Assembly: GCA_021732365.1 (NCBI GenBank)
Contig: JAKFVD010000004.1
Location: 1-64,000, forward strand
DNA length: 64,000 bases
Direction of reading: 5' to 3'
From: Methylotenera sp.
GTDB taxonomy: Bacteria; Pseudomonadota; Gammaproteobacteria; Burkholderiales; Methylophilaceae
In this document: positions 37,463-46,454 of the stretch, in pieces
How positions within the stretch are numbered: the stretch's first letter is position 1
Layout: each line of letters begins with the position of its first letter
Notes under the pieces: model-generated
Seen by the model: only the letters and a program-made list of their open reading frames with translations
Told to the model about the DNA's origin: nothing
The model's database searches: none
Made by a program: the position numbers and the translations under genes

Positions 37463-39622
37463 ATGCAACAGCCAATAAAAACTAATACACCTCATGTTTG
37501 GATTCCAAACTTAATGGCTTGGGTCGCCGCCGCTATTAAGTTTGTAGAGCGCACCGTTGGCCCTGTGACTGATTTAGTGACTCGCTTATGGTTAGCCAAA
37601 ATATTTTTTGTTTCAGCGGTCATTAAGCTAAGCAATTGGGATAACGCTTTACTGTTATCGCAAAACGAATATCCAGTTGCTTGGTTAAATCCAATCACTG
37701 CAGCTTATTTGGGTGTCAGTATTGAATTTATTAGCGCGGCGTTGTTAGCCTTTGGTTTAGCAACGCGGTTTGCAGCGCTGTCACTGTTCATATTGTCGCT
37801 GGTTATTCAGTTTAATTATATTGCTTTAGATCAGCATTTATTTTGGGCAGCACTTTTTTGTTGGTTTGTGGTGCATGGTGCAGGCGCGCTTTCTATTGAT
37901 CGCATGTTAGGGCATGGGCTTGCCGATAGTGCGCTACCCTTTGCCGCACGGATAATTAATGGCCTTAAATGGTTAAGCACGTTTGGCAGCCCAGTTTATC
38001 TGTTTTTATTACGCTTGTGGATGGCTACGGCAATTTACTTTGCTTTTAGTGGTATTACGCAATACGTTAATATTTTACCGATTACCACCGCGGCAAGTTT
38101 TGGCAGTTATTTAGGTTTAGTGCTGGCATTAATGTTGGTGTTGGGCATCGCCTTACGTTGGGTAGCCTTGGCCGTCATTGTTGCAACGCCTGCCATGATG
38201 ATGATGCAAATGAGCTTAGATTCCTATTGGTTTTTCGCATTATTATTATTGGCGATTTATGGCGCAGGATGCTGGTCTATTGATTATTTAATCAGCTATA
38301 AATTACGGCAAATTTATCCACAGCTCGATGGTAAACCAGCATTTTCACTCGAAGGTTTACCGCATGTTGTCATTGTAGGTGCAGGTTTTGGTGGCTTGGC
38401 TTGTGCGGCAAAACTAGCCATGCAGCCTGTGCAAATCACCTTGGTGGATAAGCACAATTATCATTTGTTCCAACCTTTGCTTTATCAAGTGGCTACGGCA
38501 GCCCTTGGCCAGGGTGATATTGCCTCGCCCACACGCGGCATGTTTCGCGATTTTTTTAATGTGCGGGTGTTGCTGGGCAATGTGGTGGGCGTGGATGCGG
38601 ATAAAAACGAGCTGGTGTTTGAAGATCATCCCTTAAAAAATCAGCGCATTCAATACGATTATTTAGTATTAGCCACAGGTGCTAGCCATAGCTATTTTGG
38701 GCGTGATGAGTGGGCAAAGTTTGCCCCTGGCTTAAAGCGCATTGAAGATGCAACCGAGGTACGTCGTCGTTTACTGCTAGCGTTTGAGCTGGCAGAAGCC
38801 ACTTCTGACCCAATAGAGCGCGAAAGTTTGCTCACATTTTTGATTGTTGGTGGCGGACCTACAGGCGTTGAATTAGCAGGCTCTATTGCAGAACTAGCAA
38901 GGTTTGGTATGGAAAAGGAATTTCGTGGGTTTGACCCCGCCAGTGCGCGCGTGTTGCTGGTGCAATCTGGTAATCGATTGCTACCCACTTTTGATGAATC
39001 TTTATCAAAAATTACGTTAGATTCGCTCACTAAAATAGGTGTTGAAGTGCATCTGAATAGTAAAGTAGAGCACATTGATGCAGAAGGCGTTATTGTAAGT
39101 GGTAAGCGCATTCCATCACGCACTGTCATGTGGGCTGCGGGCGTTGTGGCATCTCCCGCAGCAGACTGGCTAGGCGCAGAAAAGGACAAGGCAGGCCGTG
39201 TTAAAGTGAGTACAGATTTATCAGTCGCTGGGCACAGCAATGTGTTTGCCATTGGTGATACTGCGCTTTCAAATGGATGGAATGGCGAATCAGTACCAGG
39301 TTTAGCGCCAGCAGCCAAACAGGGCGGAGAATACGTAGCTAAAGTGATTGCAGCAAAAGTGCTGGGGCGTCAAGCACCAGTGTCTTTTCGTTATATCCAT
39401 TTAGGTAGCTTGGCCACCATAGGCCGTAAGGCGGCAGTAGCCGATTTTGGATTTATAAAACTAAGCGGCGCGCCTGCTTGGTGGCTGTGGGGCCTGATTC
39501 ATCTGACTTTTTTAGTGGGCTTAAGAAACCGCTTTTCGGTGATGTTTGATTGGTTTTGGGCGTATCTCACATTGCGAAGCGGCACGCGGATTATCACAGG
39601 CAGTGAAGCCGAACATCGCTAA
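37463..39622 (+). CDS. DoxX-type membrane domain fused to type II NADH dehydrogenase
   Basis: A 719-residue fusion. Residues 30-280 are two DoxX-like four-helix units (RLWLAKIFFVSAVIKLSNW; LRLWMATAIYFAFSG). Residues 300-719 are a type II NADH:quinone oxidoreductase with the FAD loop VVIVGAGFGGLACAAKL, NAD loop FLIVGGGPTGVELAGSIAELA, and FAIGDTA. Normal NDH-2 proteins are about 430 residues. The membrane part may anchor the enzyme or exchange electrons with quinone or thiols. AAAGG ribosome site. Confidence 0.9.
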   Translation: MQQPIKTNTPHVWIPNLMAWVAAAIKFVERTVGPVTDLVTRLWLAKIFFVSAVIKLSNWDNALLLSQNEYPVAWLNPITAAYLGVSIEFISAALLAFGLATRFAALSLFILSLVIQFNYIALDQHLFWAALFCWFVVHGAGALSIDRMLGHGLADSALPFAARIINGLKWLSTFGSPVYLFLLRLWMATAIYFAFSGITQYVNILPITTAASFGSYLGLVLALMLVLGIALRWVALAVIVATPAMMMMQMSLDSYWFFALLLLAIYGAGCWSIDYLISYKLRQIYPQLDGKPAFSLEGLPHVVIVGAGFGGLACAAKLAMQPVQITLVDKHNYHLFQPLLYQVATAALGQGDIASPTRGMFRDFFNVRVLLGNVVGVDADKNELVFEDHPLKNQRIQYDYLVLATGASHSYFGRDEWAKFAPGLKRIEDATEVRRRLLLAFELAEATSDPIERESLLTFLIVGGGPTGVELAGSIAELARFGMEKEFRGFDPASARVLLVQSGNRLLPTFDESLSKITLDSLTKIGVEVHLNSKVEHIDAEGVIVSGKRIPSRTVMWAAGVVASPAADWLGAEKDKAGRVKVSTDLSVAGHSNVFAIGDTALSNGWNGESVPGLAPAAKQGGEYVAKVIAAKVLGRQAPVSFRYIHLGSLATIGRKAAVADFGFIKLSGAPAWWLWGLIHLTFLVGLRNRFSVMFDWFWAYLTLRSGTRIITGSEAEHR

Positions 39623-39702
39623 CAAGTACCACGGCGTGTTAAACAGTATATTAAAATGCGTAAGTGCTTTATTTAAATAAGTAGTTTGATCAAAGGATTA
39701 GC

Positions 39703-40692
39703 ATGAAAATACTTGCAGGTGACATAGGCGGCACAAAAACAGAACTAGCCATTTTTGATACGGCAGAACCAAAGATGCCTATATTTGAAATGCGATTTGT
39801 GAATAGAGAGCAAGATAGTTTTGAAGCGATGTTGAAGCATTTTATAACGCTATCAAACACCGCCGTTCAGCATGCCTGCCTAGCCGTTGCTGGCACCATC
39901 ATTAATGGTCGCTGTCAAATGCCCAATATCTCTTGGGTATTAGATGAAGAGGACATTAAAAAAACACTTGTTATTGAACATGTCAAGCTGCTGAATGATT
40001 TGGAAGCAACAGCTCATGGCATGCTTACATTATCACCTGATAAATTAATGGTTATCAATGAAGGCATCACTAATTCATCTGGCAATCTTGCTTTAATTGC
40101 AGCAGGTACAGGTTTAGGCGAGGCCATCTTAATACATACGGGACAAAATTTGGGCGCGCCGCAATACCAAATTGTTGCTTCTGAAGGTGGCCATGTCGAC
40201 TATGCGCCACATAATGCATTGGAGACGGACTTACTGCGCTACATTTGGTCAGAGTTTGGACATGCAAGCTGGGAGAGAGTCGTTTCAGGCAATGGAATTG
40301 CTAATATTTATGCATTTTTGGCATTGTCTGAAAATGCTTCTGAACCTTCTCAAATAAAATCTAACATCATGGCGGCAGTCGATCGCGGCAATGCAATTTT
40401 TCAAGCGGCGCAATCTGGTGAATCACCACTTAGCGTTCAGGCCATTCATATTTTTATAGAAAACTATGGCGCTGCTGCAGGAAACCTAGCACTAAAAGTG
40501 CTTTCAAGTGGTGGGCTATATATTGGCGGCGGTATTGCACCAAAATTAACAGCGTATTTTAAAAATGACGCGTTTATGCAGGCATTTTGTGACAAAGGCA
40601 GATTTTCAACACTTTTAAAAAATGTACCCGTTAAACTTATTCTTGAGCCTAAAACGGCGCTGTTAGGTGCTGCAGCTTTTGCTATGCAATAA
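39703..40692 (+). CDS. glk: Glucokinase
   Basis: A 329-residue bacterial glucokinase: LAGDIGGTKTELAIFD phosphate-1 loop, LLNDLEATAHG, GTGLGEAIL and SEGGHVDYAP with the glucose-contact Glu/His. Phosphorylates glucose to glucose-6-phosphate with ATP. Ends the plus-strand sugar run, 80 bases after the NDH-2 fusion. Confidence 0.92.
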   Translation: MKILAGDIGGTKTELAIFDTAEPKMPIFEMRFVNREQDSFEAMLKHFITLSNTAVQHACLAVAGTIINGRCQMPNISWVLDEEDIKKTLVIEHVKLLNDLEATAHGMLTLSPDKLMVINEGITNSSGNLALIAAGTGLGEAILIHTGQNLGAPQYQIVASEGGHVDYAPHNALETDLLRYIWSEFGHASWERVVSGNGIANIYAFLALSENASEPSQIKSNIMAAVDRGNAIFQAAQSGESPLSVQAIHIFIENYGAAAGNLALKVLSSGGLYIGGGIAPKLTAYFKNDAFMQAFCDKGRFSTLLKNVPVKLILEPKTALLGAAAFAMQ

Positions 40693-40736
40693 ACTTACAT
40701 AGATTCAATGCATAGGTTAAATACACCCATCAACGC

Positions 40737-42386
40737 TTAAGGCAATGCCCCCGCACCTTTAATGTTAAGCCTAATTTTGTAAATAGCCGATTGTGCAGCT
40801 AGGTACAAGGTTTTACCATCGTCATCGCCCCAAGCCATATTATGCGGGTGTTTAGGGGCAATAATAGTGCCTAAATGCTTGCCTTGCGGGGATAAAATCC
40901 ATAAGCCACCAGGACCAGAAACATACAAATTTCCTTGCACGTCAACTTTTATGCCATCTAGCGCGTCTTCGCCTTTTGCTGAAGTCATGTCAAAAAATAT
41001 TTCACCTTTATCAAGTAATCCATCTGCCTTTACGGGGTAGCGCATCACTACTTTTTTATGGTCATCCCAGTTGCCAATGTAAAGATATTGTTCATCGGGC
41101 GAAAAGGCAATGCCGTTAGGGCCGTTTAGTTCATTGGCGAGTAAGTCAACTTTGCCATTTTTAACGCGAAAAATGCCGCTGTAAGGTAATTCTTTATGTG
41201 GGTCTTTATCAAATTTTGGCAAACCAAAGTAAGGGTCGGTCACATAAAGCGCGCCGTCAGATTTATACACTAAGTCATTCGGGCTATTAAAACGCTTACC
41301 TTCAAAGCGGTCAGCTAATACCGTGATAGAGCCGTCCAACTCAGTACGTGTTACACGGCGATTACCATGTTCATCTGTCGTTAAGCGGCCTTGTGCGTCA
41401 AGTGTTAACCCGTTAGAGCCAGGTTGTTTATATTGAGCAATATCTGCGCCGCTGTAGCCGCTTGGCTTGCGAAACACACTTAAATTTCTATCATATTTAT
41501 AAATGGTGTTGGCGTTTGGGTCACTAAACAGCAAATATCCACCAGCGTTTTTATTTTTTACCCATAGCGGGCCTTCAGTAAACTGAAAGCCTTCTGCTAG
41601 TTTATAAATTTTTGGGTTAAGCGGGACAATCGCATCAATTGCAGAATCGTTACGAATCACATCCAGATTCACCTCTTGCGGCGTCACGGCGTAAGGCTCG
41701 GTTAAGCCTTTGTAAAATGATAATTTTGCCTGATGCAAGTAAATATAATTGGTGGGTGAGGCCGAGATTGGTCCGTTGATGCCAAATATTGCCAATTGGA
41801 TTTTTTGCCCAGGTTTAACGTTACGGCCAATCACCAAGCGGTTATTGGCATTCCAACCTGCCACCACTGAGCCGCCAGATTGGCCAGTAGCACGCGCTAA
41901 TTCGCCATTGACCCAAATTTCTGCATAATCATCCGCAGAGGTATCAAACACCACGGTGTTGCCTGTGGTTTCAACACCAGCAATTTGTTGTGGAATGGTG
42001 ATATTGATGCGATACCAATTAAAAGCCACATGCCCATTGCTGCGTCTTTTATTGATTGTTGTAGGGTCGATTGCTTCCCATGCAGAGTCATCAAAACCAT
42101 TCGCACCAGCTTTTGGCTCATAGTCATAGGTTTTGACTGCTTGGCTGCTTGGTTGACCATCCGTTCCAGCAAAGCGAAAAGTGGTTTCAACAATTTTGGT
42201 GTCGCTATAACGCCACTGACCTTGCATTAGCATAGCGCCTTCTTTTGTGCCTAAATCTATACTACTCAATGGCGTTGTGGAAGGTAAGTCTGTCGGGCTT
42301 ACTGCTGCCCAAGCGTTGTTATTAATAGCAGTTAACCATACGAGACTTAAGGCAATAACACTTGCTGAGGTAATCAATCTTTTCAT
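40737..42386 (-). CDS. Exported SMP-30/gluconolactonase with N-terminal sugar-binding-like domain
   Basis: A 549-residue protein with signal peptide (KRLITSASVIALSLVWLTAINNNAWA). Residues 40-225 form a beta-rich jelly-roll domain (FDDSAWEAIDPTTINKR, NWYRINITIP, AEIWVNGEL), as in glycoside-hydrolase sugar-binding modules. Residues 245-545 are the SMP-30 propeller with EGPLW, SNGLTLDAQGRL, NSPNDLVYKSDGALYVTDP and PNGIAFSPDEQYLY. Probable periplasmic hydrolysis of gluconolactone. It converges on glk. Confidence 0.85.
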   Translation of the reverse strand: MKRLITSASVIALSLVWLTAINNNAWAAVSPTDLPSTTPLSSIDLGTKEGAMLMQGQWRYSDTKIVETTFRFAGTDGQPSSQAVKTYDYEPKAGANGFDDSAWEAIDPTTINKRRSNGHVAFNWYRINITIPQQIAGVETTGNTVVFDTSADDYAEIWVNGELARATGQSGGSVVAGWNANNRLVIGRNVKPGQKIQLAIFGINGPISASPTNYIYLHQAKLSFYKGLTEPYAVTPQEVNLDVIRNDSAIDAIVPLNPKIYKLAEGFQFTEGPLWVKNKNAGGYLLFSDPNANTIYKYDRNLSVFRKPSGYSGADIAQYKQPGSNGLTLDAQGRLTTDEHGNRRVTRTELDGSITVLADRFEGKRFNSPNDLVYKSDGALYVTDPYFGLPKFDKDPHKELPYSGIFRVKNGKVDLLANELNGPNGIAFSPDEQYLYIGNWDDHKKVVMRYPVKADGLLDKGEIFFDMTSAKGEDALDGIKVDVQGNLYVSGPGGLWILSPQGKHLGTIIAPKHPHNMAWGDDDGKTLYLAAQSAIYKIRLNIKGAGALP

Positions 42387-42413
42387 AGCGGTCTCTTACT
42401 TAATGGGCTGGTT

Positions 42414-43304
42414 TTACTTATTAATAGGCTTTACAACGAAATATAAAAACGGATTGCTGGCTTCTTTAAACCAGTGTGGTACACCTTGCGGAATCACCAC
42501 CACATCACCCTTGACAAGCAATTGTGTCTCGCCACCTTCCACGCGTGGCGCACGTACCTCACCAGATGCCGTCCATTTAGGTTCAACCATGATGCCACCT
42601 GTCACTAAAGTTGCACTGCCATCTAGCACATAAATTACGTCGGTTTCGTTCTCGTGTACTTCAACTTGCCCCGCTTTTTCACGTCTGCTGGCATGCACTT
42701 TATAACCGTCTACTTCCACTAAAGGCATGCCTTTATCGAACGCGTTAGCCACTTTGTCGTGCTGAATAAAAGTGACTGACCCAGATGGTGTGGGAATCGT
42801 ACCAGGGGCTGTGACTGCTTTGCTGCCAATGATGGCAAGATCTTCATCTTGTTGTGCACTTGCCGCGCCAGAAACCCCCACAGCACCTACTATTTGGCCA
42901 TCTACAGAAATTGGAATGCCGCCCTGTAAGGGTGTAAATAAAGTATCTGGCAATGCTGTCATTGCGGTACGGCCATTTTTAATAATGTCTTCAAACACTT
43001 TAGTGGGGCGCTTAAATAATGCGGCAGTGCGCGCTTTACCTATTGAGATAGTCGCGCCAGCAGAAAAAGTATTGTCTAAGCGTTCTAGCGCCATTAGATT
43101 GCCGCCGTCGTCCACCACTGCAATCACCGCGCCTGGCGCATTTAAACGTTTAGCTTCTGCAACCGCGGTTGCTATGACTTTTTTTGCGCCTTCCAGCGTT
43201 AATGTGCTTTTGCTAGTAGTTAAGTTAGCAGCTTGTACATAACTAGTAATGCAGCTCAGCAATATCGTCAGTAAAGTTGTATTTGTACTCGTCAACATTT
43301 TCAT
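42414..43304 (-). CDS. Exported GlcG/HbpS-like domain fused to a cupin
   Basis: About 296 residues with signal peptide. Residues 30-180 are a GlcG/HbpS domain (LTLEGAKKVIATAVAEA, VAVVDDGGNL-type, SIGKARTAALF, GGIPI...VGAVGVSGA). Residues 190-295 are a cupin with HENETDVIYVLDG and VIPQGVPHWF, metal-binding His/Glu. Stand-alone GlcG is common; this fusion is less so. I chose ATG 43304 with GGGG upstream. Same strand as the lactonase, 27 bases apart. Role unknown, possibly aldolactone or heme-related. Confidence 0.78.
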   Translation of the reverse strand: MKMLTSTNTTLLTILLSCITSYVQAANLTTSKSTLTLEGAKKVIATAVAEAKRLNAPGAVIAVVDDGGNLMALERLDNTFSAGATISIGKARTAALFKRPTKVFEDIIKNGRTAMTALPDTLFTPLQGGIPISVDGQIVGAVGVSGAASAQQDEDLAIIGSKAVTAPGTIPTPSGSVTFIQHDKVANAFDKGMPLVEVDGYKVHASRREKAGQVEVHENETDVIYVLDGSATLVTGGIMVEPKWTASGEVRAPRVEGGETQLLVKGDVVVIPQGVPHWFKEASNPFLYFVVKPINK

Positions 43305-43448
43305 GTTCATCCCCAAATGATTACTTTTATCCTTAAGCAGCTCTTTTATACTCCAGTAGCTGCTTTACCCCAAAGTTAATGCGTAACAAACTTGACCTGC
43401 GCAATGTTTTTACACACTACGCGCAAGCCAAAAGCGTTAATGATTACC

Positions 43449-43769
43449 TTAACCTTTGTTTTTAATTTTTTCGTATATTTCAGGACCGCCAGGGACATTC
43501 CATGGTTTGTCTGTAAGCGTGCCGCCAGTAATTCTTTCGCAAGTGCCTGCGGGTAACTCTATCCATGCTTCTTTATCGTTATCGACCTCAAGCGAACCAT
43601 GGCAGCCGAGTTTGGTTGTACCACAATCGTTGTGACCCGCTTTAACGATGCCTGCGCATTTTTCTGTAGCACCAGCCGCATTAGCATTGCTGGTTAATAA
43701 GCCAAAAATACTCAGTGCAATCACACTTGTAATAGCCGAGTTGACAGCCAATTGTTTAAAATCTTTCAT
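43449..43769 (-). CDS. Orphan bufferin-type precursor (DUF2282)
   Basis: A 106-residue exported peptide. Signal peptide ends near residue 31 (SNANA). Cysteines at 38, 49, 56 and 77 have exactly the spacing (11, 7, 21) of the bufA1 gene at 27579, and KCAGIVKAGHNDCGTTK matches its core. It differs by a longer C-terminal tail (KPWNVPGGPEIYEKIKNKG). No bufB or bufC is adjacent. AGGAG precedes the ATG. Confidence 0.9.
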   Translation of the reverse strand: MKDFKQLAVNSAITSVIALSIFGLLTSNANAAGATEKCAGIVKAGHNDCGTTKLGCHGSLEVDNDKEAWIELPAGTCERITGGTLTDKPWNVPGGPEIYEKIKNKG

Positions 43770-44106
43770 TCGTAACTCCTATTGGGTTATTGGTAATTTA
43801 TGATCAGAATGCTGCAAAAATTTAGTAGCTAAATTGAGTATTTGCGGGTTCAAGTATGGATACTGAATTTCTCTGTAAAATCACAAATTATTAACGTTTT
43901 AATCACATTTGGAGTAAGTTGTAGCTTTAACATAACGGTAGCTAGATAAAGAAAATAGATTGCTAATTTATCTCCCAAGTAAGCGGCCAATTAAACAAGT
44001 GGTTAAATGTGTTTGTGGGTTTGTATGGGGTGTTTAGTTGGAATGAAGCATAAAACGGACGTGCTCGTTAGCACTTGATCACACGCCCATATTTAGTCAC
44101 TAATAC
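43770..44106. other. Intergenic stretch between two precursor genes
   Basis: 337 bases serving as leader of the orphan DUF2282 gene and downstream region of the Cys-repeat gene. It holds the hairpin GTGCT-CGTT-AGCAC at 44061-44074, about 33 bases past the Cys-repeat gene stop and a possible weak terminator. No further gene was seen. Confidence 0.5.
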
Positions 44107-44448
44107 TTAAACTGCGTGACCACCTTTAGCATCGCAATCAGTTTTAGTAAGATTTACGTGGCCATTGCCTGCACAAGCGTTTTGGCCTTTACATGCATTG
44201 GCTGGGTGAGCGCAAGAACCCTGACCTTTACAAGCGTTTTGAGCCGTTTTGCAGGAGTTGTGACCTTTGCATTCGTTCCCCGCCGTTTTACAATCGCTAG
44301 TACCTTTACAAGAGTTAACGCCTACGCAAGCGACATTTGCAGCACTAGCATCAGCAGTCTTCGAGCCTGTACCAGCACACCCTCCTAGAATTAATGCTGC
44401 TGCACCTAAAGCTAACATTGCACCCTTACTTGAAGTTTGAATTGACAA
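44107..44448 (-). CDS. Expanded BufA2-like cysteine-repeat protein, putative lipoprotein
   Basis: A 113-residue protein. Residues 11-24 form a signal with a lipobox-like L-G-G-C (Cys24). The mature part has cysteines at 41, 47, 53, 60, 66, 73, 79, 86, 92 and 105. Residues 47-98 are four 13-residue repeats of the form C-K-G-x3-C-K-T-x-x-N-x. It ends with TKTDCDAKGGHAV. BufA2-type bufferin precursors share the NSCKG-type core and the terminal Cys-Gly-Gly block, but the ones I recall have fewer Cys units. TTG start with AAAGGAAA 6 bases upstream. Family call from memory of the motif; function as MNIO substrate is inference. Confidence 0.78.
   Translation of the reverse strand: MSIQTSSKGAMLALGAAALILGGCAGTGSKTADASAANVACVGVNSCKGTSDCKTAGNECKGHNSCKTAQNACKGQGSCAHPANACKGQNACAGNGHVNLTKTDCDAKGGHAV
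44155..44310 (-). repeat. Four tandem 39-bp (13-residue) Cys-repeat units inside the BufA2-like gene
   Basis: Codons 47-98 encode CKGTSDCKTAGNE, CKGHNSCKTAQNA, CKGQGSCAHPANA and CKGQNACAGNGHV. Cysteine spacing alternates x5 and x6. The DNA copies have diverged, so the array is not a recent slippage product. Confidence 0.85.
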
Positions 44449-44679
44449 GATATTTCCTTTCGATATAAGTAATTAAAATCTACCATCCACAATTAGAAAC
44501 GTAATAAATCTAAGGTAGAACTTCCTACTATACTTAAGTAAGCTAAATAAGTTATCACGAAAATCTAACATGAAAAGTGATAAATTTTCTAAAATTTGAT
44601 GTGTGCAAAATAGGCAATATTTTATTATTAGATTCAATAGGCCGCATTAACTTGAAGCCGTATTTGAACCAACGGCTCT

Positions 44680-45735
44680 TTAACCTGCGGGAAAGTCAAC
44701 GCTAAAGCTAGTACCCAAATTTAACGTACTTGTTACATGAATTTTGCCACCATGCAACTCGACAATTCGCTTTGTAATCGCTAAGCCTAAGCCTGCACCC
44801 GTTTGATTATTGTCATTTGAAGACCCATTGACTTGAAATCTGCGGTTAAATATAAGATGTAGTTTATCTGGGGCAATACCGCAACCAGTATCTGTAATTT
44901 GTGCGTGAACACGATTATTTGTTTGTGACAACATAATGCTAATAATTGCCTTGGCAGCACAGTGACGAAGTGCATTCTCAATTAAGTTGGACAATACACG
45001 TTCAATTAAGCTAATGTCGCCATAGGTAGCAAAAGTTGATTGTGCATGATTTGTTGTTATCAGCACTCCTTTTTCATCTGCAATAAGTTGAAATTTTTGT
45101 ATCACATCTTGCACTAATTCGCTAAGCGGAAAAATTTCTAATTTGGCTGTAGCAGCATTAGATTCTAGCTTGGAGAGTTCAAACAAGTCGTTAATCAACT
45201 TGCTTAAATATACCGTTTGCTTGAGTGCAACTTCTAAATAGTCACGTTGTTGTTTAACAGGAATTGTGCCAGTTTTTAATAAAAGCGTTTCTAAGTAACC
45301 ACGCATTGAGGTTAGTGGCGTGCGTAAGTCGTGTGAAATATTGGCAAATATTTCTCGACGTTGTAAGTCCATATGTTGTGATTGCTGAATTTGCGCGCTA
45401 ATTTTTTTTTGTATTTGCTCAATAGAAAAGCTGAGTCGACTAATTTCATCGCCTCTGAAATCAGAAAACTCCATAAAAATCGGTTCAGAAAAATTACTAC
45501 GGCGAAAGTCCTCAAGCGCGCTATTCATTACGTTTAAGCGGCGAGTAAATAAGACGAACAAGAAGACTGCAAATGTGCCAGCCGCAGCAATGGTTGTGCC
45601 TGCTATGTATAAAGACACAGTTAGCAAGTTAGCTTTATTAAACATCAGTTGCATGGCAAAAATTAAGAATGTTATTTGCAAGCTTAGAATAACTAGGGCA
45701 ACTCCGCTAAGTTTACAAGAAATAGACTTAAACAT
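44680..45735 (-). CDS. Sensor histidine kinase with almost no periplasmic loop
   Basis: A 351-residue kinase. TM1 about 10-31 and TM2 about 37-63 are joined by only about five residues (NKANL). A HAMP-like linker, H-box SHDLRTPL, N-box LIENALRH and G-box TGAGLGLAI follow. The tiny outer loop fits intramembrane-sensing kinases that detect envelope stress or respond through a partner membrane protein. It overlaps the regulator stop by one base. Confidence 0.9.
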   Translation of the reverse strand: MFKSISCKLSGVALVILSLQITFLIFAMQLMFNKANLLTVSLYIAGTTIAAAGTFAVFLFVLFTRRLNVMNSALEDFRRSNFSEPIFMEFSDFRGDEISRLSFSIEQIQKKISAQIQQSQHMDLQRREIFANISHDLRTPLTSMRGYLETLLLKTGTIPVKQQRDYLEVALKQTVYLSKLINDLFELSKLESNAATAKLEIFPLSELVQDVIQKFQLIADEKGVLITTNHAQSTFATYGDISLIERVLSNLIENALRHCAAKAIISIMLSQTNNRVHAQITDTGCGIAPDKLHLIFNRRFQVNGSSNDNNQTGAGLGLAITKRIVELHGGKIHVTSTLNLGTSFSVDFPAG

Positions 45736-46454
45736 TACTGCAAAGTTTTAGAGTGCGCTTCGGTGAATTTATAACCAACACCCCAAACCGTTAAAATAAA
45801 TTCTGGCGCATCTGGGTTTGTCTCTATCTTGGCACGCAGGCGATTAATGTGTGAATTTACCGTATGTTCATAGCCGCTATGACTGTAACCCCAAACATGG
45901 TACAGTAGCTGGTCGCGATTAAATACAACGCCAGGATGTTGTGCAAAGTAAGTCAGCAAATCAAACTCTTTTGCGGTCAGTTCAATCTCACCACCATGCA
46001 CTCTAACGTTGCGTCTTGATGCGTCAATGACCATAGTTCCTATGTCGATAATATTGCTTGGTTCAATGTTATCGTTTAATTCACAATCAGCCATTCTGCG
46101 GCAAAGTGCTTTTACTTTGGCTTTTAATTCCATCACACTAAATGGTTTGACCATGTAATCGTCAGCACCCATCTCTAGGCCAAGTACCCTGTCAATTTCG
46201 GTGGACTTGGAAGACAACATCAAAATGCGCGTTTTATTGGTTTTTGCACGAATGCGGCGGCAAATTTCTATGCCATCAATACCTGGCAAATTAATGTCTA
46301 AAACTACTAGATCATAGGATTTAGATTCAATCTCTGCTAAACCTACTATACCATCGTATGCCACTTTAACTTTATGCGAAAGTTCTGCAATGTGCATTCG
46401 TTCTAAATTGGCGATGTCTTTATCGTCCTCTATAATAAGAATATTCCGCTGCAT
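45735..46454 (-). CDS. OmpR-family response regulator
   Basis: A 239-residue receiver plus winged helix. IIEDDKDIANLE acidic pocket, phospho-Asp in VVLDINLPGIDG, MVKPFSVMEL, and a C-terminal domain with TAKEFDLLTYFAQHPG and WGVGYKF. I chose ATG 46454 with GAGGAAA at a good distance; the frame is open to 46481. Cognate partner of the adjacent kinase. Its targets may be the nearby precursor genes; this is inference only. Confidence 0.9.
   Translation of the reverse strand: MQRNILIIEDDKDIANLERMHIAELSHKVKVAYDGIVGLAEIESKSYDLVVLDINLPGIDGIEICRRIRAKTNKTRILMLSSKSTEIDRVLGLEMGADDYMVKPFSVMELKAKVKALCRRMADCELNDNIEPSNIIDIGTMVIDASRRNVRVHGGEIELTAKEFDLLTYFAQHPGVVFNRDQLLYHVWGYSHSGYEHTVNSHINRLRAKIETNPDAPEFILTVWGVGYKFTEAHSKTLQ

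Noticed and set aside
38692..39318. 208-residue minus-strand open frame
   Set aside because: Antisense to the NDH-2 domain; low-complexity Ser/Pro-rich text typical of a shadow frame.
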